A DNA stretch of 64,000 nt from DASZUK01 sp963745595. GTDB taxonomy: Bacteria; Actinomycetota; Acidimicrobiia; Acidimicrobiales; RAAP-2. Both the position numbers and the translations under genes were made by a program. The stretch covers positions 186,001 to 250,000 of the forward strand of contig CAVUYB010000005.1 of NCBI GenBank assembly GCA_963745595.1, in the 5' to 3' direction. Shown here piece by piece: positions 43,638-53,924 of the stretch. The notes below the pieces were generated by a model that was not told the origin of the DNA, did no database searches, and was given only the letters and a program-made list of their open reading frames with translations. Positions within the stretch are counted from its first letter, which is position 1; every line of letters starts with the position of its first letter.

Positions 43638-44663
43638 CTAACGGGTTGGGCGTGGCGGCCCCACCTGCAGGTAGACGAGCCGCTTCGCCTCCTGGCGGGC
43701 CAGCTTGGTGCTCTTCAGGATGACGCCGCAGGCCAGTGACAGGAAGGCCACGATCTGGACCGACGCGGCGAGGACGGCGGTCGGCAGGCGGGGGACCTGG
43801 CCGGTCTGGTTGAACGTCTCGACGACCGGGATGCCGAGGGCGAGCGCGATCGCGGTGAGGACGACGAAGCACAGCAGGAAGAACCGGAGCGGGTACATCG
43901 CCTCGAACAGCCGGACGAGCGAGACGGCGATGCGGGCACCGTCGCGGTAGGTGCGCAGCTTGCTCGACGAGCCGTCCTCCCGGCTGCCGTAGGGGGTGGG
44001 GAATTCGAGCCAGTTGGCGTCGATCTCGACGGTGTGGGCCGTCAGCTCGGCCTCGATGTCGAAGCCGCCGGCGTGCACCGGGAACGACTTGACGAGGCGG
44101 CGGGACATGACCCGGTACCCGGACAGGACGTCGGTAAAGCTGCCGCCCAGGCAGAGGCGGAAGGCCCGGGTCAGGGCGGCGTTGCCGGTGGCGTGGCCTC
44201 GCCGGAACGTCTCGGGATCGTCGTCCGCCTGGCGGGTCCCGACGACCATGTCGAGGTGCTCGTCGACGAGCCGGGCGACCATCGTCGTTGCCGACGCGGC
44301 GTCGTACGTCGCGTCGCCGTCGGCCAGCACGTAGACGTCGGCCTCGACGTCGGCGAACATCCGGCGCACCGCGTGACCCTTGCCGAGGCGGTTTTCGTGC
44401 AGCACCGTCGCCCCGGCCGCCAGCGCCCGGGGCGTCGTCGCGTCGGTCGACCCGTTGTCGCAGACGTAGATCCCGGCGTTCGGGAGGGCCGCCAGGAAAG
44501 CGTCGACCACCGTGGCGATCGACGCTTCCTCGTTGTGGCACGGCAGCAGCACGGCCACGCGCACGGCCGCGCTCGGATCGTCGAGCCCACGGAGGGCGGG
44601 ATCGGTGTCGACGACGGACCGAGTCCTGACGCCTTCTGTCTCTTCGATGGTGTCGGTGATCAC
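43638..44663 (-). CDS. Family 2 glycosyltransferase, polyprenyl-phosphate sugar synthase-like
   Basis: The 341-residue protein has the GT-A core VAVLLPCHNEEASIATVVDA, YVCDNGSTDATTPRALAAGA, HENRLGKGHAVRRMF, VLADGDATYDAASATTMV and LSGYRVMSRRLVKSFPV, as in dolichol/polyprenyl-phosphate sugar synthases, followed by two C-terminal membrane segments. It would charge a lipid carrier with a sugar from an NDP donor. GTG at 44663 is chosen because the frame has no nearer start before the core. It is divergent from ugd with 161 nt between starts; that gap shows no other gene. Confidence 0.9.
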   Translation of the reverse strand: MITDTIEETEGVRTRSVVDTDPALRGLDDPSAAVRVAVLLPCHNEEASIATVVDAFLAALPNAGIYVCDNGSTDATTPRALAAGATVLHENRLGKGHAVRRMFADVEADVYVLADGDATYDAASATTMVARLVDEHLDMVVGTRQADDDPETFRRGHATGNAALTRAFRLCLGGSFTDVLSGYRVMSRRLVKSFPVHAGGFDIEAELTAHTVEIDANWLEFPTPYGSREDGSSSKLRTYRDGARIAVSLVRLFEAMYPLRFFLLCFVVLTAIALALGIPVVETFNQTGQVPRLPTAVLAASVQIVAFLSLACGVILKSTKLARQEAKRLVYLQVGPPRPTR

Positions 44664-44824
44664 TGAGTCCTCTGCCAGGCGGGGAGAGCATAACCGGCCA
44701 CCGTGAGCCGGCTGTTCAACGGCGTCGGACAGCCCGCGGCACCGCCGGTCCGGCCTCGGGCCCCTGATGGTTACGATGGCACCTTCGTGCCGGCCGGGCC
44801 GTCCGGGCCGGGGCGCCCAGATCC

Positions 44825-46129
44825 ATGACGACGCCCACTCCCACCAACCGTTCGAGAGTCGCGGTGATCGGTGCCGGCTATGTCGGCCTGCCGACGGCGG
44901 CTGTCCTCTCGCACCTCGGTCACCAGGTGGTCTGTGCCGAGAGCGACCGGCAGCGCCTGGCCGCCCTGGAGCGGGGCGAGCTGCCGATCGTCGAGCACGG
45001 GCTCGACGAGCTGGTCCACGAGGGTGCGAGCCGGGGCACGCTCCGCTTCGTGGCCAGCGCGACGGAGGCGGTGGCCGACGCCACGTTCGTGTTCCTCTGC
45101 GTCCCGACGCCACAGGGCGCGGACGGGTCGGCCGACCTGAGCGCGGTGGAAGCGGTGGCCCGCGAGGTGGCGCCGCACCTCTGTCGGGGGGCGGTGGTTG
45201 TCAACAAGTCGACGGTCCCGGTCGGGACGGCCCTGCTGGTCGAACGGGTCACCGATCGTGAGGACGTGACCGTCGTCTCGAACCCGGAGTTCCTACGGGA
45301 GGGCACGGCGGTGTCCGACAGCCTGCATCCCGAGCGGATCGTCGTCGGTGCCGACGACAAGCGGGTGGCGGCCACCGTCGGCGCGCTCTTCAGCGGGACC
45401 CGGGCGCCGCTCATCGTCACGGACACGACGACCGCGGAGACGATCAAGTACGCCTCCAACGCCTTCCTGGCTCTCAAGATCAGCTATGTCAACGCCCTCG
45501 CCGGCCTGTGCGAGGCCGTCGGGGCCGACGTCCGGGACGTTGTGCTCGGTCTCGGCTACGACCGGCGCATCGGCTTCGAGTCGCTGCGCCCCGGCCCCGG
45601 GTGGGGGGGCTCCTGTCTGCCCAAGGACACCGCGGCCCTCCTGCACATTGCCGAGTCGGCCGGTTACGACCTGCCGCTCGTCCGGGAGGCGGTCGTCGTC
45701 AACGATGCCCAGAAGACAAGGGTCGTCGCCAAGATCGTCGGCGACCGGTCACCGGACGGGCTCCGGGTCGGCGCGTGGGGCCTGACGTTCAAGGCGGGGA
45801 CCGACGACCGGCGGGAGTCTCCGGCGGTGGCGATCGTCCGTCGCCTGATCGACGTGGGCGCGGTGGTGACCGCGTTCGACCCGACCGTCGCGCCGGGTCT
45901 CGGCAGCGGAGACCTCGCCGGTGTGACGGTCTGTGCGGACGCCTACGAAGCAGCCCGGGGAACGGACGTGGTGACCGTCCTCACCGAGTGGCCCGAGATC
46001 CGCTCGCTGGACTTCGGCAAGGTACGCGAGCTGATGGTGGGCGATCGCATCGTCGACGCCCGCAACCTGCTCGACCCGACGGCGCTGCGACGGCTGGGCT
46101 TCGAATACACGGGCATCGGCCGGTCCTGA
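44825..46129 (+). CDS. ugd: UDP-glucose 6-dehydrogenase family protein
   Basis: The 434-residue enzyme has VAVIGAGYVGLPTAAVLSHL, EHGLDELV, FLCVPTPQ, NPEFLREGTAV, the catalytic Cys264 in GWGGSCLPKDTAALL, and the C-terminal GLTFKAGTDDRRESPAVAIV. It oxidises UDP-glucose to UDP-glucuronate with two NAD+; a related NDP-sugar substrate is possible. ATG at 44825. A 14-bp-stem hairpin 42 nt after the stop likely ends the transcript. Confidence 0.95.
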   Translation: MTTPTPTNRSRVAVIGAGYVGLPTAAVLSHLGHQVVCAESDRQRLAALERGELPIVEHGLDELVHEGASRGTLRFVASATEAVADATFVFLCVPTPQGADGSADLSAVEAVAREVAPHLCRGAVVVNKSTVPVGTALLVERVTDREDVTVVSNPEFLREGTAVSDSLHPERIVVGADDKRVAATVGALFSGTRAPLIVTDTTTAETIKYASNAFLALKISYVNALAGLCEAVGADVRDVVLGLGYDRRIGFESLRPGPGWGGSCLPKDTAALLHIAESAGYDLPLVREAVVVNDAQKTRVVAKIVGDRSPDGLRVGAWGLTFKAGTDDRRESPAVAIVRRLIDVGAVVTAFDPTVAPGLGSGDLAGVTVCADAYEAARGTDVVTVLTEWPEIRSLDFGKVRELMVGDRIVDARNLLDPTALRRLGFEYTGIGRS

Positions 46130-46170
46130 GCGCAGCTGGCTGGCCGTCGGCGGAGGTACCGGCAGCGGAG

Positions 46171-46208
46171 CCACCACCGTCCGACATCGCGATCTCGGAC
46201 GGTGGTGG
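46171..46208 (+). terminator. 14-bp-stem hairpin after ugd
   Basis: CCACCACCGTCCGA (46171-46184) pairs perfectly with 46195-46208 around a 10-nt loop. It lies between ugd and the convergent acyltransferase gene and may serve both. No T-run follows. Confidence 0.78.
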
Positions 46209-46264
46209 CCTGCACTACAGCGTCTTTCTGCGGGTGGGGCTGTAGGTGGGACTTGCGAAATATG

Positions 46265-47785
46265 TCAGAGAGGCTCCGCGACACGGTCGGTTTGCCGAGG
46301 TGCGGGCGATCGTTGCCCCAGCCGGATCCGCCACGAGAGTGCCGTTCGCTCGACGGTGAGATGCAATATGAGGGCAGTCGCGAACGTCAGCACGGCGGCG
46401 ACGAGAAGTCGGGTCAAATAGGGGGACCGGGGAATCCCGGATTCGACCGACACCAGGATTGCCGAATGACAGAGGTAGACAGGGAACGTCAATGCCCCGA
46501 TCCAGTACAGGGTGCGTGATCTGAGACGGGACCTGGTCGATGTCGGGCGCAGGTTCGCCGCGTCATTCGATGCTTCCATTCCAAGGAGGACGGGAAGCAA
46601 AAATAGCGCCACAATGGCCGGCATAACGACGGCGAAGAACTTTTGAATCCCGACGTCTCCAAGTTCCATAACGCGGTACGACACGTACGAATATGCCAAA
46701 TATATTGCCAACAGTATAGGAGCCCACGTTCGCCGGAGAATCCCAGACAGCCTCTGGATGTTTGGGCGAATCCAATTCGCGACGAATCCCAGGATAAAAA
46801 GGTCAATGTTTCCATATAGTGGGGTATAGACAAAAGGATTCCACCCAATGATACCATCGTGTCGAACCCAGAGAATCCAACGTATGCCCACCCCGGCGAT
46901 CATTACGGCTGCCACGGTTGCGGGAAGTATGGCCCTTCGACGAAACAGAAAGAAACAGACGAGCGCGGCGATAGGAGCTACAAGATAGAACTGCCACTCG
47001 GTGGAGAGACTCCAGTAAGAGCCGAGCCCTTCCGGGCTGACGATCCCGTTGAAGGTGAAAGAGGTCGTTCGGATAATGAGATCTGGCTGTCCGATCCAAC
47101 TGGGTGCCTGCAAGACTATGATAGCTGCTGCTACGACGAGAGATAGTGGAACAATGCGAAGGAATCGATTCCGTAGATAGTGGCTGACTCCCCGTCTATC
47201 CAGTGGATACTTACCTGACTTGAAACCCTTTCCCATCAGGTAACCCGAGAGGGTGAAGAAGAGGATCATCCCCAGCCATGCCGGCGAGAACGCGATCCAT
47301 GCCCATCTCGACCCCCCCCATTGGAAATCGTGCTTGAACACAATCCCGGTGTGCATCACGAAAACTAGGGCGGCGGCGATACCTCGAAGCAAGAGGAGCC
47401 AGTCGGTTCGTTGTCCTCGTTCGTTAACCGGAACGGTATCGGCATCATTCCGTGGTTTTGGAGATCGATGACGTCGTGGAAAAGCCCAGTACAGCGCGAT
47501 CACATAGAGCCCGTAGAGAGCAAAGATTTCAAACAACAACGGAACCCAATCGCCTGGCATCACGTACGTTGCGGTGAGATAGGCAAGCCCAAAGGGGGCG
47601 ACTCCAGCAGCGACGAAGGCTATGCCACGGCGGGTCCGGATGAACGGGCTTGAGGGTCGATCCAGCGCGTACCCAGTTCCGTTCGTCGGATCTCCCGCTT
47701 CTCGTCGGGAGGGCGGGGTCGCGGGTGGCCCCCCTGGCCGCCGAACTTCACCCCCCTCGTGGTCGACGGTCAGCTCGTCCATCAT
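46265..47785 (-). CDS. Acyltransferase family 3 membrane protein, AT-richer than its surroundings
   Basis: The 506-residue protein has two N-terminal membrane segments, then the acyltransferase-3 core: LLLLRGIAAALVFVMHTGIV with the key His, ILFFTLSGYLMGKGFKSGK, LRNRFLRIVPLSLVV, YWSLSTEWQFYLVAPIAAL and FPVYLCHSAIL. It probably O-acylates a surface glycan. Base composition at about 46500-47600 is visibly less GC-rich than the flanks, with codons such as ATA, AAA and TTT, suggesting recent transfer. Two adjacent ATGs (47785, 47782) are possible starts; neither has a clear ribosome site. Confidence 0.87.
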   Translation of the reverse strand: MMDELTVDHEGGEVRRPGGPPATPPSRREAGDPTNGTGYALDRPSSPFIRTRRGIAFVAAGVAPFGLAYLTATYVMPGDWVPLLFEIFALYGLYVIALYWAFPRRHRSPKPRNDADTVPVNERGQRTDWLLLLRGIAAALVFVMHTGIVFKHDFQWGGSRWAWIAFSPAWLGMILFFTLSGYLMGKGFKSGKYPLDRRGVSHYLRNRFLRIVPLSLVVAAAIIVLQAPSWIGQPDLIIRTTSFTFNGIVSPEGLGSYWSLSTEWQFYLVAPIAALVCFFLFRRRAILPATVAAVMIAGVGIRWILWVRHDGIIGWNPFVYTPLYGNIDLFILGFVANWIRPNIQRLSGILRRTWAPILLAIYLAYSYVSYRVMELGDVGIQKFFAVVMPAIVALFLLPVLLGMEASNDAANLRPTSTRSRLRSRTLYWIGALTFPVYLCHSAILVSVESGIPRSPYLTRLLVAAVLTFATALILHLTVERTALSWRIRLGQRSPAPRQTDRVAEPL

Positions 47786-48040
47786 CCGGAGGCGGGAATG
47801 GTCGCGACAGAGGACGACACCCGCCCGGCTTTGGGCGACTGGGCGGTCTTTCGTACCGCCAGCTCGGACGGCGCCACCGGCGGGGTGCGGAGCACTCGGG
47901 CATCGTGGCAGATCGGTAGCCGGATGCGCCAGCGAATGGTCGATCCAGGCCACCGAAGCGCCGGTCGCCGCGTCCCCCTCGGCCTGCCGGCCAGCGGATA
48001 GCGTGGTGGACCGGCGCCCACCAGGGACGGCGCCGAGGAA

Positions 48041-49329
<1,289 letters not shown>

Positions 49330-49343
<14 letters not shown>

Positions 49344-50055
49344 CCGCCGGCGCTCGACGCCGCCCCCAACCAACCGGAGCCCCCGTCCCGCAGCGCGCCA
49401 GAGCGCTCCGGCGAGCCTCCGGAAACCGACCCGGTCGCCGGCGAGATCGACCAGCCGGCCGAAGTCGACCGCCCAGTCGCTGAGCCGGACGGAACGGCGG
49501 CACGCGGTGAAGGTGCGGCGCAACCGGCTGCTGCTGGCCGGGGCGGCCGTCGTCTCCGTCGTTATCGTCGCGGCCTGGTTCCCGGCGTCCGCCCTCTACC
49601 ACCAGCACGAGCAGCTCGGCCGCCAGCACCGCCCAGCTCACCGAGCTGCGGCAGCAGGACAAGGCGCTCGACCAGGAGCGGAAGAGCCTGGCCAGCCCGG
49701 CCGAGATCGCCCGGATCGCCCGTCAGCAGTACGACCTGGTGAAGCCCGGGCAGCAGGCGTACGAGGTGCTGCCGCCGAGCGACGGCTCCGGCTCGAACGC
49801 GCCGGACGCCGGCGACCCCGGGCTGAGCGCCCCGGTCACGCCGTCCGGGGAGTCCGAGCTGCCGGACGGCACCAGCCACTCGTCGTCCGGTGCGGCGAGC
49901 ACCGGCGCTCCGGTAGCTCCGACAGCACCGACCGCGGCAGCAGCGGCGTCCGGGAAGGACGGCAGCGGCTCGACGAACGGCTCGACGGCCGACGCGGATC
50001 GACCGCGTCCAGCGTCGGCGGCCGGATCCTCCAGACGCTCGAGTTCTGGCGTTGA
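49330..50055 (+). CDS. FtsB/DivIC-like septum formation initiator, two apparent frameshifts
   Basis: The N-terminus from GTG 49330 (DRRRSTPPPTNRSPRPAARQ) is a basic Pro-rich tail typical of actinobacterial FtsB-like proteins. It is followed by one membrane segment (LLLAGAAVVSVVIVAAWFPA), a short coiled coil (LTELRQQDKALDQERKSLAS) and ARQQYDLVKPGQQAYEVLPP, the family signature. The frame changes near 49635 (skip one base) and near 49995 (add one base), after which it ends GGRILQTLEFWR. FtsB-like proteins bridge FtsL/FtsQ in the divisome. The start overlaps eno by 14 nt; the end overlaps DUF501 by 4 nt. The order eno-ftsB-DUF501 is conserved in actinobacteria. Confidence 0.82.
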
Positions 50056-50582
50056 ACCCACGGCCGGGCGATCCGTCCGGCGACGTCGGCCGGACGACTG
50101 TCGACGAGTCGGTCGGCACCCGGCTGCTCGGCCGCCGCCCGGCCGGCGAGTTCACCGTCGCCGTGCGTCGGGCCGACGGTTCCCCGATGGTGATCGTCAA
50201 CGCACCGTTCCTGGCCGACGGCACGCCGATGCCCACCCGCTACTGGCTCGTCGACCCGGCGCTGCGCGAGGCGGTGAGCCGGCTGGAGTCGACCGGTGGT
50301 GTCCGGCAGGCCGAGGCCGAGGTCGACCCGGACGCGTTGGCGGCCGCTCACGCCCGCTACGCGGCCGAGCGGGACGCCGTCGTGGCCGACGACCACGCCG
50401 GGCCCCGCCCGTCCGGCGGCGTCGGCGGCACGCGTCAGGGGGTGAAGTGCCTCCACGCCCACCTGGCCTGGTGGCTGGCCGGCGGTGACGACCCGGTGGG
50501 GGAGTGGGTGGCCCAGAAGGTGGAGGAGCTCGCCACATCAACGATCGCCGGCCGGCCGCCCACCGGCCGACAGACGAAATAG
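50052..50582 (+). CDS. DUF501 family protein
   Basis: The 176-residue protein has GTRLLGRRPAGEFTVAVRRA, PTRYWLVDPALREAVSRLES, GVGGTRQGVKCLHAHLAWWL and DDPVGEWV, the DUF501 pattern with its conserved CLHAH. Function unknown; in actinobacteria the gene always sits between the ftsB-like gene and a ppx-type gene. Here a glycosyltransferase follows instead of ppx. TTG at 50052 overlaps the preceding stop. Confidence 0.92.
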   Translation: MNPRPGDPSGDVGRTTVDESVGTRLLGRRPAGEFTVAVRRADGSPMVIVNAPFLADGTPMPTRYWLVDPALREAVSRLESTGGVRQAEAEVDPDALAAAHARYAAERDAVVADDHAGPRPSGGVGGTRQGVKCLHAHLAWWLAGGDDPVGEWVAQKVEELATSTIAGRPPTGRQTK

Positions 50583-50619
50583 ATTCGACCGTGACCTGGT
50601 CCCCGGGAGATCGTGACCG

Positions 50620-51891
50620 ATGCGACCTTTGCGCTCGCAAGACCGAAAGGGCGGCATGGCCCGAGATCCGATAACCGTTGCGGTGATCACGAGGACGAAG
50701 GATCGCCCGCTCCTCCTCGACCGGGCGGTTCGGTCGGTGATGCAGCAGACCCTCGGTGACCTGCACATGGTGATCGTCAACGACGGGGGTGACGCCAGCG
50801 TCGTCGACGCGGTGGCAGCCCGGCATCACGCCCTCGCCAGGGGGCGCCTTTCGGTCGTCCACCATGCCGACTCCCGCGGCATGGAGGCCGCCTCCAATGC
50901 CGGGATCCTGGCCTCCGATTCCAGATACCTGGCGATCCTCGATGACGACGATTCCTGGCATCCTCGCTTCTTGGAGACCACCGTCGACGCGATGGCTCGG
51001 TCGGGAAGAATGGGCGCGGTCACGGCAACCAAATTGTTCGTGGAGCGAGTGGACGACGACGGTATCCGTCTCCTTCACTCGGTCCCCTTCACCAGTGACA
51101 CGCACCTACTGAGGGCGCGTGCTGAGAAGGGAGAACACGGGATCTCCTCGGCGACGGCACCGGACGCCGACCGGGTGTCGGAGATCGCCGGTCGTCGACC
51201 ACCGCCGACCAGCCTGTTTCGTCTGTTGGAGGCCAACCAGTTCACCAGCAACGCGTTCGTCTACGAACGGGCGGCCCTCGACGTCGTCGGGCTCTATGAC
51301 GAGAGCCTCCCGGTGCTCGGCGACTGGGACTTCAACCTCCGGTTCCTCCGACACTTCGACGTGGACTTCATCGACGCCCCTCTCGCCTACTACCACCATC
51401 GCGAGCCGGGCAGCACCGCCATGGGGAACACGGTCACCGACCAGGACGGCTCGCATGAGCGAGTGCGCCAGCAGCTGCTCAACCGGTATCTCCGGGCCGA
51501 TCTGGACGGGCATGGCCTCGGTCTCGGCTATCTGGCCAATCTGCTCCACCGCGACCGGGATCGGGCTGCCTTTCTCCGGGCGGCCTACGACGACCTCCAA
51601 GACGGCCTGGCGCAGCTCTCGGTGGCGCTCCGGTCGGTGCGAGAGGCCGGGGACCGCAATGACCGGGTCGTCGCGGAGAGTCGGCGAGAGCTGGAGCTCG
51701 CCGGCCAGGCCATCGACCGACTGGCCCGACATCTCGGCCGGCTAGAGGAGCTGGTGCAGGATCGCCTGAGCGCCGAAGCGGCGGAGGAGCGGATCCGGGA
51801 CCTGGCCCGAGCGGCACCGGATCGAGTCCGGCGCCGAGTGGGCCGACTCGTTCACGGTTCGTCCGATCCCGACCGCGGTGGTGCCGAATGA
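50620..51891 (+). CDS. Family 2 glycosyltransferase
   Basis: The 423-residue protein has ITVAVITRTKDRPLLLDRAV, the DXD region LAILDDDDSWHPRFLETTVD and a C-terminal region DVVGLYDESLPVLGDWDFNL that matches GT2 enzymes acting on polysaccharides. The last 110 residues are helical, possibly coiled coil (REAGDRNDRVVAESRRELEL). Two starts are possible, ATG 50620 (GGGAGA upstream) and ATG 50656. Its stop overlaps the next gene by 4 nt (ATGA), starting a three-gene operon. Confidence 0.88.
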   Translation: MRPLRSQDRKGGMARDPITVAVITRTKDRPLLLDRAVRSVMQQTLGDLHMVIVNDGGDASVVDAVAARHHALARGRLSVVHHADSRGMEAASNAGILASDSRYLAILDDDDSWHPRFLETTVDAMARSGRMGAVTATKLFVERVDDDGIRLLHSVPFTSDTHLLRARAEKGEHGISSATAPDADRVSEIAGRRPPPTSLFRLLEANQFTSNAFVYERAALDVVGLYDESLPVLGDWDFNLRFLRHFDVDFIDAPLAYYHHREPGSTAMGNTVTDQDGSHERVRQQLLNRYLRADLDGHGLGLGYLANLLHRDRDRAAFLRAAYDDLQDGLAQLSVALRSVREAGDRNDRVVAESRRELELAGQAIDRLARHLGRLEELVQDRLSAEAAEERIRDLARAAPDRVRRRVGRLVHGSSDPDRGGAE

Positions 51892-53924
51892 CCGACCGTC
51901 GTCGATTGGTGAAAGAAGCCGACGTCGTGTCGTTCGATCTGTTCGACACCTTGGTCGTGCGGTCCGTGGCCCGCCCGGTCGATGCGTTTCGACTGGCCCA
52001 CGAGTTGTTCAACGACCGGACGCCTCACTACCTGACCGACGAGGTGGCGCCGGTACGGTTCGCCGCCGAAGTAGCGCTTCGAGAGGAGGCGGTCGCTGCC
52101 GGTACCAGCGCCGACGCAGTGACCTTGGAAGCCATCTACCGGCGGACGACCGACCTGGCCGGGCTGACGCCCGAGATGACGTCGGCGCTGGCCGAGGCCG
52201 AGTTGGCGGCCGAACGGCTCCTCCTGCGCCCGGTCACCGGGATGGTCGATCTCCTCCAGTTCAGCGCCGATGAGGGAAAGCCGGTGCTGGTCGTCAGCGA
52301 CACCTACCTGTCCCGGGCCTTCGTCGAGGAGGTCCTGGACTCGATCGGGGTCCCCACCGGGTACGACCTTTGGCTGTCGTCGGAGCGACAGGCGGCCAAG
52401 GCCGATGGCAGCATCTGGGCCCAGATCGTGGCCACGTACGCCGATCGCAGGATCCTTCACTTCGGCGACAATCTCGTCGGCGACGTCATCCACCCCCGGG
52501 CCTTTCAGGTCACGGCCGAGCCGGTGACGAACCCGGCTCGGGCGTACCGGGAAGGGTCGGGGAGCACCCAGGCCCTCAACGGCGACTGGACCTTCCGGCA
52601 TTTGGAGATCGACGAGTTCCGGTTGAAGAACGTCCACCGAAGTCTGGTGGCCGGCCTGGCCGCCAACCAGCTGTCCGGCGAACCCGGCCCGAGCGCGGCG
52701 TACGCCGTCGGCTATGGGGCCTTCGGCCCGGCGCTGCTCGGGTTCGTGCAGTGGCTTCACCGGACCGCAACCGGGCACGGTCGCGATCACCTGTACTTCT
52801 TGGCTCGGGACGGACAGGTCATGAAGCGGGCCTACGAGGCGTATTGGGGGGAACAGGCACTTCCCGCGTCGTACCTGGCGGCTTCGAGGCGGCTCCTCCG
52901 GATGCCCGCTATTGGTCCGGACCTGACCAACCAGGACATCGATTTCCTCACGCAGACGTCCTGGCCGATGACGGTGAAGGACTACTTCGATCGGCTCGAC
53001 CTGCCAGAGGTGAGTGCGCAGGCGGCGGAACACCTTCGATCGATGGGGCTGAGTACGAGCGACCCGGGGACCGCCCACGGGGCCGAGCTTCGGGCGATCT
53101 TCTGGCGGCTCCGGACCCCGCTGGTGGCGGCAGCGGCCGAGGAAAGGAGCCGGTTGCTCGCCTACTGGGAGACGGTCGGCCTTCTTGGTGCCCGCCGGCC
53201 CGGCCTGGTGGACATCGGGTGGCACGGGTCCCTCCAGCACGCCACCCGGACGGTGCTACGCCTCGCCGGGCTCACGTCCGATCTGCACGGGTTCTACTTC
53301 GGCCTGCACCCAGGTCGGCCTCCGTACGCGGGGCAGATCGCCGAGAGCTTCGTCGACGGGGCCAAGGGGGCCGATCGTGGCCTCTACGAGAATCTCATCG
53401 TGGGCTCGGTGGCGCCGCTCGAGTTCTGCTTCACCCGCCCTGAGGGGACGGCTCTCTTCCTCTCGCCGGACCCGCCGGTAGCCGGTCCGGCCGAGAGACG
53501 GGGAGGGGCCCGTACGCCGATCGCCGAAGGCTGGACGATCGTTCGGGCGCCCGATCAACTGGCCGACGAGGACGGCCAGGTACTGGAAGAGGTTCAGCGC
53601 GGGGCGGTCGACTTCGTGACGGACTTCCGACAAGGCACGTCGGGGATGCCGCGCACGATCTCGCGCGTCGAGCGCGATGTGGCTACGGAGAGCCTGGTGA
53701 TGTTGTTGCGGGCGCCCACCGCGACGGCCGCCGCCGTCCTGGGAAGCCGACGCCACAGCGACAGCTTCGGGTCACGGGCCGACTGGAAACTGATCGGCGC
53801 TCCCCGGCACGACGCATCGTGGTACGAGGAGCACCCGGCCGACTTGGCCGAGGAGCTGGCCGAGACCAGCTGGCGTCCCGGGTTCACCGTCAACGCACGC
53901 TCAGCGGGGCTCGACGTCGGTTGA
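51888..53924 (+). CDS. HAD-superfamily protein of polysaccharide loci (COG5610-like)
   Basis: The 678-residue protein starts with a HAD domain: VVSFDLFDTLVVRS (D17, D20), LVVSDTYLSRAFVEEVL and ILHFGDNLVGDVIHPRAF. A long C-terminal region follows (HLYFLARDGQVMKRAYEAYW, VDIGWHGSLQHATRTVLRLA, HGFYFGLHPG) typical of COG5610 proteins found in O-antigen and capsule clusters. Their biochemical role is unresolved; a phosphatase or hydrolase acting on a glycan intermediate is plausible. It overlaps the GT2 gene upstream and the membrane-protein gene downstream by 4 nt each. Confidence 0.85.
   Translation: MTDRRRLVKEADVVSFDLFDTLVVRSVARPVDAFRLAHELFNDRTPHYLTDEVAPVRFAAEVALREEAVAAGTSADAVTLEAIYRRTTDLAGLTPEMTSALAEAELAAERLLLRPVTGMVDLLQFSADEGKPVLVVSDTYLSRAFVEEVLDSIGVPTGYDLWLSSERQAAKADGSIWAQIVATYADRRILHFGDNLVGDVIHPRAFQVTAEPVTNPARAYREGSGSTQALNGDWTFRHLEIDEFRLKNVHRSLVAGLAANQLSGEPGPSAAYAVGYGAFGPALLGFVQWLHRTATGHGRDHLYFLARDGQVMKRAYEAYWGEQALPASYLAASRRLLRMPAIGPDLTNQDIDFLTQTSWPMTVKDYFDRLDLPEVSAQAAEHLRSMGLSTSDPGTAHGAELRAIFWRLRTPLVAAAAEERSRLLAYWETVGLLGARRPGLVDIGWHGSLQHATRTVLRLAGLTSDLHGFYFGLHPGRPPYAGQIAESFVDGAKGADRGLYENLIVGSVAPLEFCFTRPEGTALFLSPDPPVAGPAERRGGARTPIAEGWTIVRAPDQLADEDGQVLEEVQRGAVDFVTDFRQGTSGMPRTISRVERDVATESLVMLLRAPTATAAAVLGSRRHSDSFGSRADWKLIGAPRHDASWYEEHPADLAEELAETSWRPGFTVNARSAGLDVG

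Noticed and set aside
46859..47653. Plus-strand ORFs across the AT-richer acyltransferase region
   Set aside because: They are short and antisense to a convincing acyltransferase-3 protein, with no domain pattern.
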